Below, one piece after another: positions 49,815 through 62,443 of a stretch of DNA of 64,000 nucleotides (position 1 is its first letter; each line of letters starts with the position of its first letter). Origin of the DNA: Temnothorax longispinosus. Its lineage: Eukaryota > Arthropoda > Insecta > Hymenoptera > Formicidae. The stretch is taken from positions 20,021,692-20,085,691 of the forward strand of contig NC_092367.1 in the NCBI RefSeq assembly GCF_030848805.1, in the 5' to 3' direction. A model generated the notes under the pieces. It made no database searches, had not been told where the DNA came from, and saw only the letters and a program-made list of their open reading frames with translations. Made by a program: the position numbers and the translations under genes.

Positions 49815-51300
49815 TGTCAAACTGTTAAAAATTCTATAACGTTTAACATACGTATACAAGCCTTCGTATATTTTTAGCCGTCAGTGTTCCAATTTTCGGC
49901 TGCCGCTATCTATCGTTCGCAAGCCACCTATCCCTTTGTCACCGACTCTTTTATTAAATTTAAAGCCGTCCATGTTAACATTTATTTATGGGCTAACGGA
50001 TGCCGATAAACATGGAAATTAATGATCGCGCGATGACGAGCTTTTGATAGTGGCAACATTTTTGCATAATCATTTAACGCACCGTTCAATTCATTTCGTG
50101 ATAAATGAAAAAGATAATAATCACGTTGCGATTTCAAACTTTTACTGTATCGTTAATACGCACGTGTGCGTGTTTTTGCAATTTTAAAATCTATCAAGAA
50201 CATATATTTTGTATAAAATTAATATTAACATTATTAACTCACATCTTGGTAGAAATAAAATTCTACTTTATATTTTGTGCTATAAAAATGCCTGATGTTA
50301 CTCCATTCGCAGCTGCATTGTTATTACGGAAAATAGGGAATATCTTTCTAATTAATTTGTTTATCGAGCGTGCCGTTTTATCAATGTGCATTATTAGTTT
50401 AATATTTCGCAAAATAATAAAGTCAGAGATTTTATTTTCGTCAGAGAGAATTAAATAATACGGATATATATAAAATATACGAATGTTGTACTGTCGTAAC
50501 TCGTAACGGGCGTTCGAGCAGCATCAGCGTGCGGTAGCGAGCCATAACTCATGAAATGACTATCGGTCGGTTTCCAGGGAACCGTAGATCACCGGCATCG
50601 AGTTAAAATTCAACGACGCGGAGGGACGTAAAATTTTCGCGCGCGACAATTTTGCACCGGCGAAAAATGAATGAAACGGATTCGTCCATCGTCCCGCGTT
50701 CGACAGTCCTGACCAAGACAACATGCATAACTCGCGCACGAGGATAAATCAGTTCTTTCCCTCCGCCTTCTCCACCGTTACGCCTCCATACGACGAGCGG
50801 TGCATGTCCTTTTCAGCGAGGAACGAACCTAATATCGCACGAAGGCGTTTATATAATAATCTGGAAAATTCGTACGCGGGTATCGCTCGTTATCGACATG
50901 CATTTCGAAAGAGCCCTCCTATATCTAAAGCTTTGCATAGGCACATATGTATGGCCTCGTGCGTGTATGTACATACACGCGCGCATATACGCCGCTGGTG
51001 TACTGCGTTTGTCTCGTTTATCTCTTTTATTTCATATTGGTATATCTCGGGAAAGCGATGTCCCGCGGCTATATCGCCGTTCGCAAGTACCAGGGTGTGC
51101 AGCATCTGCAATTTTCTATACGACGAGTACGACGACGACGACGTACACACCTGCACATTTTTCTCCGCGGCAATGTTGCGTGCGCGCGGGCGCGCTTTAC
51201 CGCGTTTATACTCGGCTTCGTCTCTTTTCGATATCGGATGTTTATGTGACAGCGGGGCGAATTAAACGTTCAAGCGTCGCTGCACATTCTCGTGCAGTAT
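49813..51300. other. AT-rich sequence, then a CpG-rich block at 50480-51300
   Basis: In the CpG-rich block three plus-strand frames are open at once (180, 150 and 100 codons), with a minus-strand frame of 88 codons as well. That simultaneous openness indicates a stop-poor block. A short (GAC)n run near 51123-51141 yields an Asp run. No family was recognised. Confidence 0.45.
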
Positions 51301-53735
51301 TCATTTCTTTATCAATATCAAATACTGGATTTGGTAAATTAAAAGAATAAGCGGCTCCAATTATATTTCTAAATGTAGTATCTTTTTCAAGTGTTTGAGC
51401 TAATCTTTATAAGAGACTCGCGTAAAATTTGGATCAAATCTGACGTATCTCTCATATCTACAAAGTCATTGATTAACTTGAAGTTTTTTATTCTTATTTA
51501 TTAAATATTAAGAAAAGTCATGAAATATCATAGCTTTCAATTTTCATAGCTTTCAAGTATAAAGTCCGTTTCAAATTGAGTAAATATAATTCGTTATCCA
51601 TTTGATTTTTAAAGCTAAAAAATCAAGATTAAGTATAAAAAATTTATTATATAACTTTAGAAAATCTCTTTACTCTTTTTTTTCTTTCAATCCTTAATAA
51701 TTTATATATATAATTGGTAGACAGGATAGAGTATTATTAACAAATCTACTTCAAATTGGCAAACAAATCTATAAGTAAAAAGTTTGCTCATCCAAGATCT
51801 GGAACATGGCTTGTGTAATTGTCACTTATCTCCTCATTTGTAAATTCTATCACGGAGGCGAAATTGCACGTGGGAGGAAAGGGAACAAAACAGAGTAATT
51901 ACCAACGTTACCCCCATCTCGTTTCAGGACACGCGGGATTAACTGCGGATATACCATACACGCAAATATTCCGAACATTCGCGGCTATCTGCGCCGTTTC
52001 CCTCTCTCCGTATCATTCGAATGAAATGTCCATGCGATATCAGTCGGGTTGCGGATTTATCGCCGCTTAAATGCTTATCGATAGTTAGCTTTTGTTTTAT
52101 ACGCTTGAAAACTTGCTATTGGCACGATGCTGAGTGCCATGCGACAAACTAATGCAACAAATTAACGAATCGATGCCCGCGTATCAACGATGTATTAACT
52201 GAACTTACGATGTCTCGTTTATCCGGCTCATTTGAAATATCTGCACACGCTCATTCACACATACATTGATCGATTCTCATAACTAATATGGACGGCAACG
52301 ACCGCAACGATTTGACGTTATGTATCCGTTCGCTTTTCTTGCGACGGCTTCGCGAACGAACGACGGCTTACGCACCTGTAACTGTGTACCTATATATCAT
52401 GTACCTGATAGCCGAAGTTGTATGACTTTGATAAACATGTTATATACATAACGCACATAACTAACGGCAGCCAGGCGTACATATCACGTTTTCGCTACAG
52501 TCCTCTTTCACCGATCTTTTTCAGTTTTTGTAAAACTAGTTTTTCTTTTCAAAAAATCGTAATTTTTTTAACAAAAGGCTAAAATATGCTTTCATCAGAT
52601 CATATATTGCACACATTTTAAAAAAATTGAATTTTATATTTCAGATCAAGTTAATGCTGCGTAACATCTGCACTATAATGCAAAAGTTTGAAATGGTAAA
52701 AAAAGTCGTACTTCTTATTTAATCCGTTCTTTAAATTACATTTCTTTTTTTTTCAGAAGATAATAAACCTCTCAATAACATAAGCAATAATTTTAACATT
52801 ATACAGTTTCCTACAAAATTACCGGACATGTACACACGAAAGATTTGATCGGTGGTATTTTCCTCAAGGAAATGACAAAAATATAAATATTTGTAAAAAG
52901 AAAAAAATACGGAAACACGTTGCCTAACGCGGTATAAAAACTATCGAATCGTTAATTTCACCTTCGCTTGTGGCGCAAGAGAGCGTGCTTCCTCCTACAT
53001 GCGGGTACTTTCTCCGTTCAATTTATACTCTCTCGACGTATGCCCCTTGCCTTATATCACTATGCGAGCAATTTCCTAACGCTATCGACCGCCGAACTGC
53101 GAATGTCAGACGTGGTACTAAATATATCCAACTGTTATTAATTACGGTCTTCACAGGATCGGTAACCAGGCGACCTGGTTTATCCCACAGAATCGCCTTC
53201 AATATAGCGAATGTAATGTAATGCAGCGATAAAATATAACATTAAGTAAATTAGCTCATTCATAAAAGTCTACTCGTCGAACACTTTCGCAAGATTATGA
53301 GCCAAATAAAAATCTAATTTAGTTAATAATGTGCGATGAAATTCGAGATAAAAGTATAATTTAATGTATCATCTATATGTAAGATTTAAAAAAAATCAAG
53401 GAACGACAATTATATATTTATAAAGTTAAAATACGTTCTTTTATTATTTTCTTTTTTTATTATTATTATTTATTATTTATTTTCTTTTTATTATTTTTTA
53501 TTTATTTCTAAAATTTTTGTCATTCGTAATTCACAGTCCATCAATATCAAGACATCTTTTTTTCTCTAAGAAAAGATTAAAGTCTAGACATTATCACAAT
53601 TTTCTTATTTCAAATATATTTCTCAAATCATTAAAGAACATTTTCTATAATAAGCAAAAATATGAAATTCAATTATCTCGAAACCATCAAAGACACTTAT
53701 TGTTAGACACTTAGACTTCTTTTCCGATACGCTAA
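51301..53735. other. Mostly AT-rich non-coding sequence
   Basis: GC-richer patches at 51830-52380 and 52960-53220 hold short, unrecognised frames, the latter beginning at GTG. TTATTATTATTTATT low complexity lies at about 53457-53510. Confidence 0.5.
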
Positions 53736-54110
53736 TCGAGCCGACATTACACAGGCGTTCCGTACAGCGTGTGCAGATCACAAATCGACGCGACCTGGCC
53801 CTGCGGTAGGATGCGGTGCAGTGCGGTGCGGCGCGGTGCGGGGCACTGATCGGTTGGATGAACGTTGGTCGCGAGGACGAAAGGGGCGTCGTCCTCGCGA
53901 GACGATCAATCACCTCGAAAGCATTCTTCTCTTCCTTCTTTTACTACACACCTCTCGCTCCGCTGAAATCGCTCGTCAGCCGCAGGACTATTGGCTGAAC
54001 GAACGAGAATCCACTCGACAACCTCATGCTGGTAGCGTAGCGACGGTTATCCGCTACGCTACGGAAAAATACCCTAAACCGTACAGCTATTGACGTTTAC
54101 AATTTATTCA
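53736..54110. other. CpG-rich patch with a GCGGT minisatellite and a perfect GC-rich stem
   Basis: TGCGGTGCAG/TGCGGTGCGGCG-type short tandem repeats lie at about 53812-53841. A perfect 11-bp stem lies at 54032-54062. Overlapping open frames of up to 90 codons are not recognised. Confidence 0.45.
54032..54062. repeat. Perfect 11-bp GC-rich stem-loop
   Basis: GTAGCGTAGCG and CGCTACGCTAC flank a 9-base loop. Each arm is itself a GTAGC direct duplication. It could form a stable hairpin in RNA of either strand or bind a dimer. Confidence 0.75.
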
Positions 54111-54448
54111 CCGTGTGGTTGAATCTACGAGTTTCTAATTAGCAGCGCGCTAATAACTCTCTTTTTATATGTAGATTACTTCTTAAACTTTTTTAAGTAA
54201 TATGGTAAATTAATTTTTCTGCAGCTTTCCTAGATTTATAAAGTTAACATCATAACTAAATTTTATGATTTGTTCTAATATTACCTTATTCGATTAGCTT
54301 TTAACATCGTTTATAATCTTAACGCAATTGTGTAATCGTTATTCATATTGAATTACTTATTCTTAAAATAATTAGGACAGATTCAAAAATGTCTTACTAA
54401 AAGCTTACTAAATTTTACATTCTGATTTATATCTCATTAATATTTATA

Positions 54449-54888
54449 ATATCTCAGCCAGAAATAATTAGTCGAATCAACGTCGATGTGTCGATGAATG
54501 GTCGCTATCGAATACTGATTGATATATTTTTGTCATCTTTAACTTCATCATAATTATTTTTATACTAATCGAGCAATTGTGAATATTTCTATTAAATTTC
54601 TATCTTTTGGCCCCCGTTCTTTCCGCAATTCTAAATTAAATACACAGTATATAATACGTGTGTACTGTGCTTTCCAATTTTGCATCAATTCAATATAGAA
54701 CTGATCGAAGGACCATAGAAAGACAATCTTATAAAAATATTCATAATTGCTCAATTAACATAAAAATAACTATGACGAGATCAAAGACGATAAAAATATT
54801 AACCAGTATTCGATATCGATAACCATTCATTGACGCATCGATATCAAATTGACTTCGACTCGACTAATCATTTCTGACTAAGATATAT
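54449..54888. mobile_element. Long imperfect inverted repeat (foldback element or hairpin locus)
   Basis: The left arm (54449-54592) and right arm (54731-54888) are inverted copies, roughly four-fifths identical, with two internal gaps in the left arm. The spacer is 138 bases and its outer portions show weaker continuation of the similarity. Shared landmarks include AATTAGTCGA, TCGATGAATGG, TATCGAATACTG and GAGCAATT. Almost all mismatches are transitions. No coding content was found. A degraded foldback transposon is most likely. A hairpin-RNA locus is an alternative if it is transcribed. Confidence 0.65.
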
Positions 54889-57800
54889 TTCCAAACTTAA
54901 CTAAGATATATTTCAACACTCACTTGTATTAAAAATAAAAAAAAAACAAATTATTTTTAAAATTATATAAATTATTTTATAACTCCAAGGAAACGAAGAT
55001 CTTTCAAATAGCCAATAAACTGTATAATTTATCCTACCATCTTCACGATCTTTTCTGTTAAAAAGAGGTGCCAGAGTGCTTTAATGAAGATTTCTCTTCG
55101 TTCGAGATTTTCCGGAAACGAATGATAGAAATGTTTTCCCAATTAATGGTAAAGTGTGATAACTAGCATTAATAGTTTCGGGGGTCAACCAACCAACGCT
55201 ACCTTCGGTCAAAGTATCTCAGAACTATTGTAGTTTACTTTAGGTAAAGATTTTCTTTGATAAATACGCGGATCAACTTCTTCTTTAGAAATATTTAATG
55301 GAATGCCATTATTTGTCGTATATCTCTTATCCTCAACGTACCTATCGTGGTATTTAAATCTCTAAATTGAGTTCACGTTAAAGTTAGGTCCATTTGAAAT
55401 GAAGTCAAAGGCAAGATTTTCTTAGCTGTCTGGAGTTTGAAAGCATACTCCACTAAACAGTTTAATTCGCGCGCGCGACGTTTATTAATTAAATTAAACT
55501 TTAAATTAAGTACCTTCAAAATTTTCCAGTATCTGTTCGACTCTCGACTGACGATCGAAAAATTCAAATACAACGATATGCATGACAGTGGAAAAAAAAA
55601 CTTCCAAGAAAATTAACATTGTATGGGCATAATTTTTTTATAAAACTAATTATATCGAAATCAACTTTGCCACACTGCAGCTATTTCAAAAAAATATGAA
55701 AAATTCTAATTTTAAATATATCGTAATTTACATATGTCAATATTGTAATTTATATATGTCAAAAAGCTTTTATTTCAAAAAAATTTTATGTACTCGTTAT
55801 ATATGTATAAAAACAAACAAATAAAATATTTTTAACTCTATGTTTAATTTAAAATTAATTTTTAATATTTAATTTAACCCAATTTTAAGTTAACAGTTTT
55901 TAATGAAGATGTTTTGTTTGTTCAATGTAATGTCAAAAATTGAAACCAATAATTTTTTACAAGTAATAGCATGTTTAATACAGTGCATTTCACAGAATAA
56001 TTACTTTATATTTTTTTTATTTATATAATATTATTAAATAAAATAAAAGTTGTAATATCATTTAAAATAAAATATGTTTATTTATTTGTATTTTTACAGC
56101 TTTACTTCTCCTTTTATTGAAAATTGACTTCCAATTAGTGGAATAAATTGTCTGCAAATTTTGCAGATTTATTTCAGAATATATTGTATACATAGTATAT
56201 ACAATAATTGGTACATTTTGTTTATTATCGTTATAATAACCGTGCTAGCAGTAAAAAAATGTGTTAAAACATGTGTTTTTCGCGGCAATCGGAAACTTTA
56301 ACTGCAACCAAGAAAGAAAGAAGAAAAAAGAAAGCGAGGAAAGAGAGAGAAACCTCTAATTTCCATCCTTTATATTTATCTCAACTAGTTATTGTTCGCC
56401 GCTCGAGCGCGACGCAAAATTTGTACACAGAGCTTTCGAGGTAAAGAGAAATATTTTCTTTGAGACGGTCAGCGAACGTGCCACTGCGCAGATATTTGTC
56501 GAATACATATACGGTCGGCCGTATACATATCAAAACGCGAGAATAGAATAGTTCACGTTTGATCTCGCAGAAAGTTCTCATTTATTTCCGACGTAAGGGT
56601 ATTTGCGTGAATGTAAATCTCCTACCGTCCAGATATGCCTTTAGCGTACGCTACTAAATGGGATACCTACCTCTAATGCAGAATTAAGTTACTCCCTAGT
56701 TACAGACGCAGTTCCCCCATATCGCTTCCGGCCCTAAATCAACTTCATAATTACATATGATATAATCTGGCGCCACAAACCTACGTAGTTTTCGATCTCA
56801 TTAAAGTTTAAAACTGTTAGAATCAAAACGTACACAAGAATCGAATCTTTCATTATCCATAAATGCAGAGTATATCCAAATCATCGAATGCTTCCTTAAT
56901 CACAACTTCCTTCATTAACTTGAAAACTATTCTTTTTCTTAACGAAAATAGGTGATAGAAAAGAATAAAAAGATCATTTATCGCACTTTTCAAATTTTTA
57001 ATATTGTATATCTTTATAACTATCAAGAATAAAAATGCTAAAATAAATATTATATACATATTATTTAAAACAATTTGAAGAATATTATCATTTATTTTCT
57101 CTTTTGAAGCTTAAATCAAATTAAATTGTCAAAAGTTGTTTATTTTCAAATGTTCAGTATGTTGCTGCATGATATTTTTGATAAGAAAAATATACCTATA
57201 CTATCGAAATCAACGGAAGAAAAAGTGTGAGAAAGTATTTGGAAGTGCAGTCTTATGACAGTTTGGATAACAAAACGCGACAATAAATATATAATATGTA
57301 TTTTTCATTTTCTCGCTGCTATCGGTATTACTGCTTACCTCAATTTTGAAAAACATCATAAAAGAAATCTCGGAAGACTTAGAAAACGCTACCATTTTAT
57401 AACCTATACTATAATAAGACACTAAATTTAAAAATCCCATAACTGGTAGAAGGGTGTCGCGCTTTATCGTGGATAAACCGAATCATGTACGAGAAAACGA
57501 CAGGACTTACTTGCAAATCTCTTTTTATCGAATATCCCCCACATGATATAAAACGTATAAAATATAATAACATTCCTTTCCATTGCGCCGAAAAAATACT
57601 TTGACGTAAAGAAAACGTGTTTTAACTAATCGAAATAAAAAAGAAAGAAAGATACATCGAGATTTTAATATTATGATAAAGCATATGAAAACTTTCGTTA
57701 AATTGCCTGATAAACTTTTAAATTAAATAACTAGCTTTGTAATAAATCATTTTGCAGAGTATATAATTCATGTATATTATTATAACAAGCTACAATTTAC

Positions 57801-58840
57801 AATTATTATATTAACTCTTTACCTTAATTTTGTATGCATTTAAACGAAAATAAAATTAAATGAGTATGAATTACAAACTTAAATACGATATTTAAATAGA
57901 CTCACAGTCGATTGGTTACTTGATGATGTTTCATGACTTGAAAGCGTTTCAAGTCATAATTCAAGTTTCTATAAGTTAATTATTAATTTTTAAATTTATC
58001 GTGAAAAATACTAATATCTTTGTTAATTTTATTTACTTTTCTATTTATTTTGCAAAAGCAACAATAAAAAAAGAGAAGTAGACGACACCTTAAAAAAAAA
58101 TGTTTCTTTAAGACTACTTTTATTATTGCACGAATCTCATATGTTCCTAAGTACGTGCTTTAAAAATACGACTCGGAGTTAGTAACGCGACAGTTGACAG
58201 GACACGTTGTTGGCAGATATTACGTTAGAATAGCACTATATGTGTTTTCAACGCGTTTCAGCAACTCATCGGCATCTTTCATTGAAGTAGTATTGATATA
58301 CTAAAGTGTCTACTATTTGCGTAGTAGCAGTAATAATTATACATTATGAATTTTGAATTTAAAAATTAAAAACTATGGAATTTGAAAATTTGAAAACTTT
58401 TGCCGCAAACGATAAAATTAATAACTATAAAACAATTTTTTAAAATAAAAAAACATCATTTAATGACGCAAAAGTACAAGAATAATAGAATAATAGTAGA
58501 ATATTACGTTAAAATACGTCACACATATTTTATAATAACGAATTAAATCAATATAAGACTATAAGAGAGAAAAATACGTTTAGCAAGTAAAAATTAACAA
58601 TTATTAATATTTATTGCATTTAAAAAACAATGTTCAAATGTAATTCAATTCAGTAAATGCAATTCAATTTAGTAAAAATTTCAGAACTCATTACATCCGC
58701 GAAACGAATTCGACGTGATAACGAAAAAGAAAAAGAATCGGCGACGGCGGACAATAAAAAATTTACATTTCCGCTGCTAATTTGACCAAGCAATTTAGCT
58801 TAATTCAACAGAAATCAATTTTACTGTGCTACCACACTTT
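54889..58840. other. AT-rich non-coding sequence
   Basis: Includes a GCGCGCG patch near 55471, a duplicated TAATTTAYATATGTCAA unit near 55725-55760, a CpG-bearing patch at 56390-56560, and a 19-base tandem duplication (AAATGYAATTCAATTYAGT) at 58636-58673. No gene was recognised. Confidence 0.5.
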
Positions 58841-58845
58841 CAAGA

Positions 58846-59073
58846 ATGAAATTGCATTATAGTTGTCGGGAGCAAATCGCCGACGACATGCCGACGAAGA
58901 TACGTTATATCGAGCTATCGTTTACGGTACATTTACGCTACTTAGCGAACTTCTTAGCCCGAAGTCGAAGCCCGAATATCCGGAACATACTCTACATTCA
59001 CGTCAAACGCCAGAAGAATAATTCAAGTTTCAACGATCGAGATGGAGAGCGGCGAAGGGATGGCCTTTCTTAG
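58846..59073 (+). other. Short ORF of 75 codons, unrecognised
   Basis: A true ATG at 58846 opens 75 codons ending TAG, starting MKLHYSCREQIADDM, with a mixed amino-acid composition and a polar Arg/Asp-rich C-terminus. It lies at the transition from AT-rich to GC-richer DNA. There is no signal peptide, no clear membrane segment and no family resemblance. It may be a chance ORF. Confidence 0.12.
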
Positions 59074-60830
59074 CGCACGCAAGCTTAACGCAGAGTGTGC
59101 AGTGCACAGAACACACATCGGACTCGAATGCAGACACTGGCGCGGGCGTTGTTGACGCGGTCTCGGAGTTTAACAAAGTTCTTCCGAGTCCTAACGAGCT
59201 TACTCTTGACCAGAACCGGTCGAGTATATGGCTTCCGTCTCTCGTAGCAAATGGTTAACCTACATACCCCGCCTCGAGATATTACTTACATCCCGATCGG
59301 AACGTATAGCTAGACGCGACTTATTGTCATGCTCGAAGACCATACGCATTCACGCACGCATTGTCGCGGATTCGTAGATACCAGATATCGTATAAATAAT
59401 TTAATATTCGCTTGATATATATGTTTTTTTTTCTCAAATACTGACAGATTAATACCCTGGTGATAGAAATACATTTAGATTTGCGTAGGCTTTGCAAACA
59501 TTTACAGTCTTCACGCATTTATAATGCTAAGCACGTAAACTAGCCGCTGGTACATTAAGTATTTGTTTCTTTTAATTGCATAAGTGATCCCGATAATCCG
59601 ATATCGCTTGACTGCTTGTGCAGTGTCTAAAAATATTCCTTAGGATATTTCCGGCATTTGTGACGCGTAGGGTACACCGCGGGAGAGCGTTCAATTTCAT
59701 CTCGAACGAGTCTGGCCGGCCAACTACGTATGTATGTATGTAACCCCCGTTCCTCGCTGCCCCGCCGTAATTGAATACTCAATAGGATTTACCAAAGCGG
59801 GCCGCGCGGCGCCCGTGCCGCGGCGTGGCGCGGCGTGGGCGAGCCGATCGACAGGACACACGCCAATATTTGATCCGCGTCAAAAGCTCCGAGGCGGATC
59901 CACCGACACGGCGGATTTCCAACGGTCGTTAACCCCCGCACTGGCCGCGCTGTCTCGTCGCCGCAGCGGCGTGTGATCCTCTCCCTCTCTGCCTTCCGCT
60001 CGGGTAAACTTCCGAAAAGCCGTCATCCCCGATTTGACGGAAATTATCGATTGTATCTTTGTTTACGATAAAAAGCGACGCGTGCGACCTATGGCCGAGA
60101 ATGGCGACAACCTTTGTCATGTTTTTTTTTTTTTTTTCGACAGGTTCCAAGTAAATTTTCAAGTGACAGATCTGATTTTGTTGAAAAATGAGTACAGTTA
60201 AAAAAAAAGACAACCGAGACATGAAAGTATAGAAAGTTGTTTGTTTTTTAAATTAATTATAAGTTTCCATCTTGCTAGAACAAAAGTATACGTTCAGAGA
60301 TATTTTATACGTCGCACCCGTGCACATATAAAAACGTCTCTCCGAAACGTGCCGAAACCAGCATTTAGGCGTTCTCCTGCTCGTCTTTTTGTTCGTGTAA
60401 CACACCACGTGTGTCTACTGTCTATGTTTAGCCTAACCGCTCTCCCTGTTTTGGGTAACGTTCACGCCATGAGACATGAGACAACCAAATCCCACAGGTG
60501 CGGTTGCTTTAGGGTGCTCACATCGCGCGGAAGTGCCTTTGAATGGGTAGAACGGCCGTCGACAGCGCGTGAATACGCCCCGTAGGAGACACGTATGAAA
60601 GTCGCCAACTATCCACCGGCGCAGAATGCGACCTTTCGGAGGGACAGAATAGCCCGGGTCGTCGCGATCCAGAAGACGAGACAAACCATTTCCCGTTGCC
60701 GCGCTACCGTTTCTCACGATTCTTTTACCTTCCTCTGCGTACGAATGAGAATTAAGCCACGGGTTAACCAGCGCGTTGGAAATTGTCCAAGTGATAAACG
60801 GCCACCGAGTGGATAGGGTTCTTATCTATG
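59074..60830. other. Mixed sequence with CpG-rich blocks at 59640-60020 and 60320-60810
   Basis: Open frames up to 114 codons occur on both strands and overlap. None has a recognisable domain. A T16 run lies at 60122-60137 and TATG tetramers lie near 59727-59741. These blocks sit about 2-3 kb downstream of the minus-strand exon and may be intronic regulatory DNA. Confidence 0.4.
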
Positions 60831-62340
60831 TTATCCTTCTTCGAGTTCACTTTAACCAATTTTTTTCGGCCACTCGAGAAAGACTCGGAAGAAAATGCCT
60901 ACTTTAAATAAATTTCAAGACTTTCTACGTGGTTCCCGCGAATTTGAATCAAGATTATTTCATCTTGCAGATAACTTTGTGAATATAGAAAATAATTAGA
61001 TCAAAAGACTTCTTTTCGTATTGTTTTAAATCCATCTTTTTAAACAATAAAGATTGAAAAGATGAGAACTTCGTGATTAATTCGCACGCAGACATATTCG
61101 ACTTAAGGTCAATTATTCTGCGGTAGAAATTGAAATTAAATGCCATCGATTTCTTAATATTTATTATTAATGTTAAATATATTAAATTATAAACCCCGAC
61201 CATTAAATAAAAATTCTATTAAAATCTGTTTGAAATGTGAGAGAAGAAGAAAAGATTAAGTTTATTTTTATTTTTATTAAAAAAGAATAATGACTCGACA
61301 TTGATCAAAGAATACGCTTAGAAATTTTTGCCTGCAACATGTCGATGGAATCATTATGATGGTTTTTTTTAGTGACATGGAGAATGATCGCCTGTCATAG
61401 ATAATGGTGCGCGATAAATTCGCGGTTGGTTGGCGCGTAAAGTGTGACTATATCGACGCTTCGATTGATTAATTAGATTAATTTTAATTGAACGCCTATG
61501 TATATCCTGAAAGGCTGGCTACCGTCAATTTAGTTACTCGATAAATCTATAAAATAGCGTGGCGAAAGTGTGGCTACATTTTATTAAATTCCGTCTCGCA
61601 AAAGGTCGCCGTGTGGCATCGCGTCGAGCCAAATTTAGTAATGGATCATTATTGAGTTCTGCAGCGAAGATACGGATATTGAAATTTAGATAATTACTTT
61701 TGTCGCCTTTATATACCATACTTATTTCATTTCACGATACGAATTAATAAAAAAAACGTATTCTATCTGTCTACGACATCAAAATGTATATGAGCCTATA
61801 ATTTCTATACTTTATATTTCTATACAAATTAAAGGTAGTAATAGTTGGTAAAATGATGAAAATATTTCCTCATTCAGTATAATTTTTAGGTTGAGCAAGC
61901 ATATTAATCTTTTGTTGCGAATAGTTCGGTGCTAAAATTGGAGATCGAACAGTAAATTAACTAAATAGCACTTAATTCTACAATAGTTCCCAATTCAATT
62001 TGCTGTAGCGAAGGTGATAACTTAACGGAGGTTATCCGGTAGATATTGTGGGACTTACGATAACTAACTGCTGTGAAATATATTATTAATTATCATTCAA
62101 AATTTCCCCTTTTTTTTAAATTGTGAAATTAAAACAGTATTAAAATAGAAATAAATAATGTATATGCTAGCTATGTATACAAATCTACATGTTTCTGGGA
62201 ACGTAAAAAGGTAAAGAAAAGAGCTTAAAACGAACCATTTAGCCGCGATAGATGGGATTCTGAATGAAAATGGGGATATAAAATGGCTGTTTACACTTGA
62301 GCAGACCACTGTAATAGACGAATATTCTTGTTTAAATATT
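60831..62340. other. Intron-like AT-rich sequence downstream of the minus-strand exon
   Basis: If the exon at 62347-62443 is real, this is the beginning of its following intron. It is AT-rich, has no recognised exon, and contains only simple low-complexity tracts. Confidence 0.45.
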
Positions 62341-62346
62341 ACTCAC
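62341..62346 (-). other. Splice donor of the signal-peptide exon
   Basis: On the minus strand the exon ends CATC and the intron begins GTGAGT, a full match to the metazoan donor consensus. It interrupts the codon after its first base (phase 1). The reading frame before it would run only one or two residues further within the intron-like AT-rich sequence, which supports a real exon boundary. Confidence 0.6.
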
Positions 62347-62443
62347 GATGTTTGAGGTGCAGTCTAGGAATGGGATCCTGCGGCCAAGCCACATTTTGCG
62401 CGGCTAAGCTGATCAGAGCCAAAATCCGTAGCGACGCGCTCAT
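62347..62443 (-). CDS. First coding exon of a secreted or membrane protein (partial, minus strand)
   Basis: Read on the minus strand, an ATG at 62443 opens 32 codons plus one base and stops at a perfect donor, C|GTGAGT (intron begins at 62346). The peptide starts MSASLRILALISLAAQ, a short n-region followed by a hydrophobic core typical of a signal peptide, then NVA and WPQDPIPRLHLKH. A plausible acceptor, TTTGTTTCCAG, lies one base before the ATG, so the exon probably starts at 62444 with the 5' UTR in upstream exons. An alternative acceptor (ATTGCAG, exon start 62527) would add UTR carrying a 10-codon upstream ORF. The D-x-x-P-R-L segment after the signal peptide recalls the start of semaphorin ectodomains (for example P-R-L-x-L in class 3, D-x-x-P-K-M in insect class 1), but 13 residues are too few to name the family. 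No later exon was found in the window. The exon call is fairly secure and the family is a guess. Confidence 0.62.

Noticed and set aside
50723..51350. Overlapping plus-strand open frames of 180, 150 and 100 codons
   Set aside because: All three plus frames are open across the same CpG-rich block, so absence of stops reflects composition. No family, signal peptide with processing context, or splice structure was recognised.
54451..54461. ATCTCAGCCAG resembling the miR-2/13 family start
   Set aside because: The seed differs at a central position (ATCTCAG, not ATCACAG) and the surrounding inverted repeat is far longer than a microRNA precursor.
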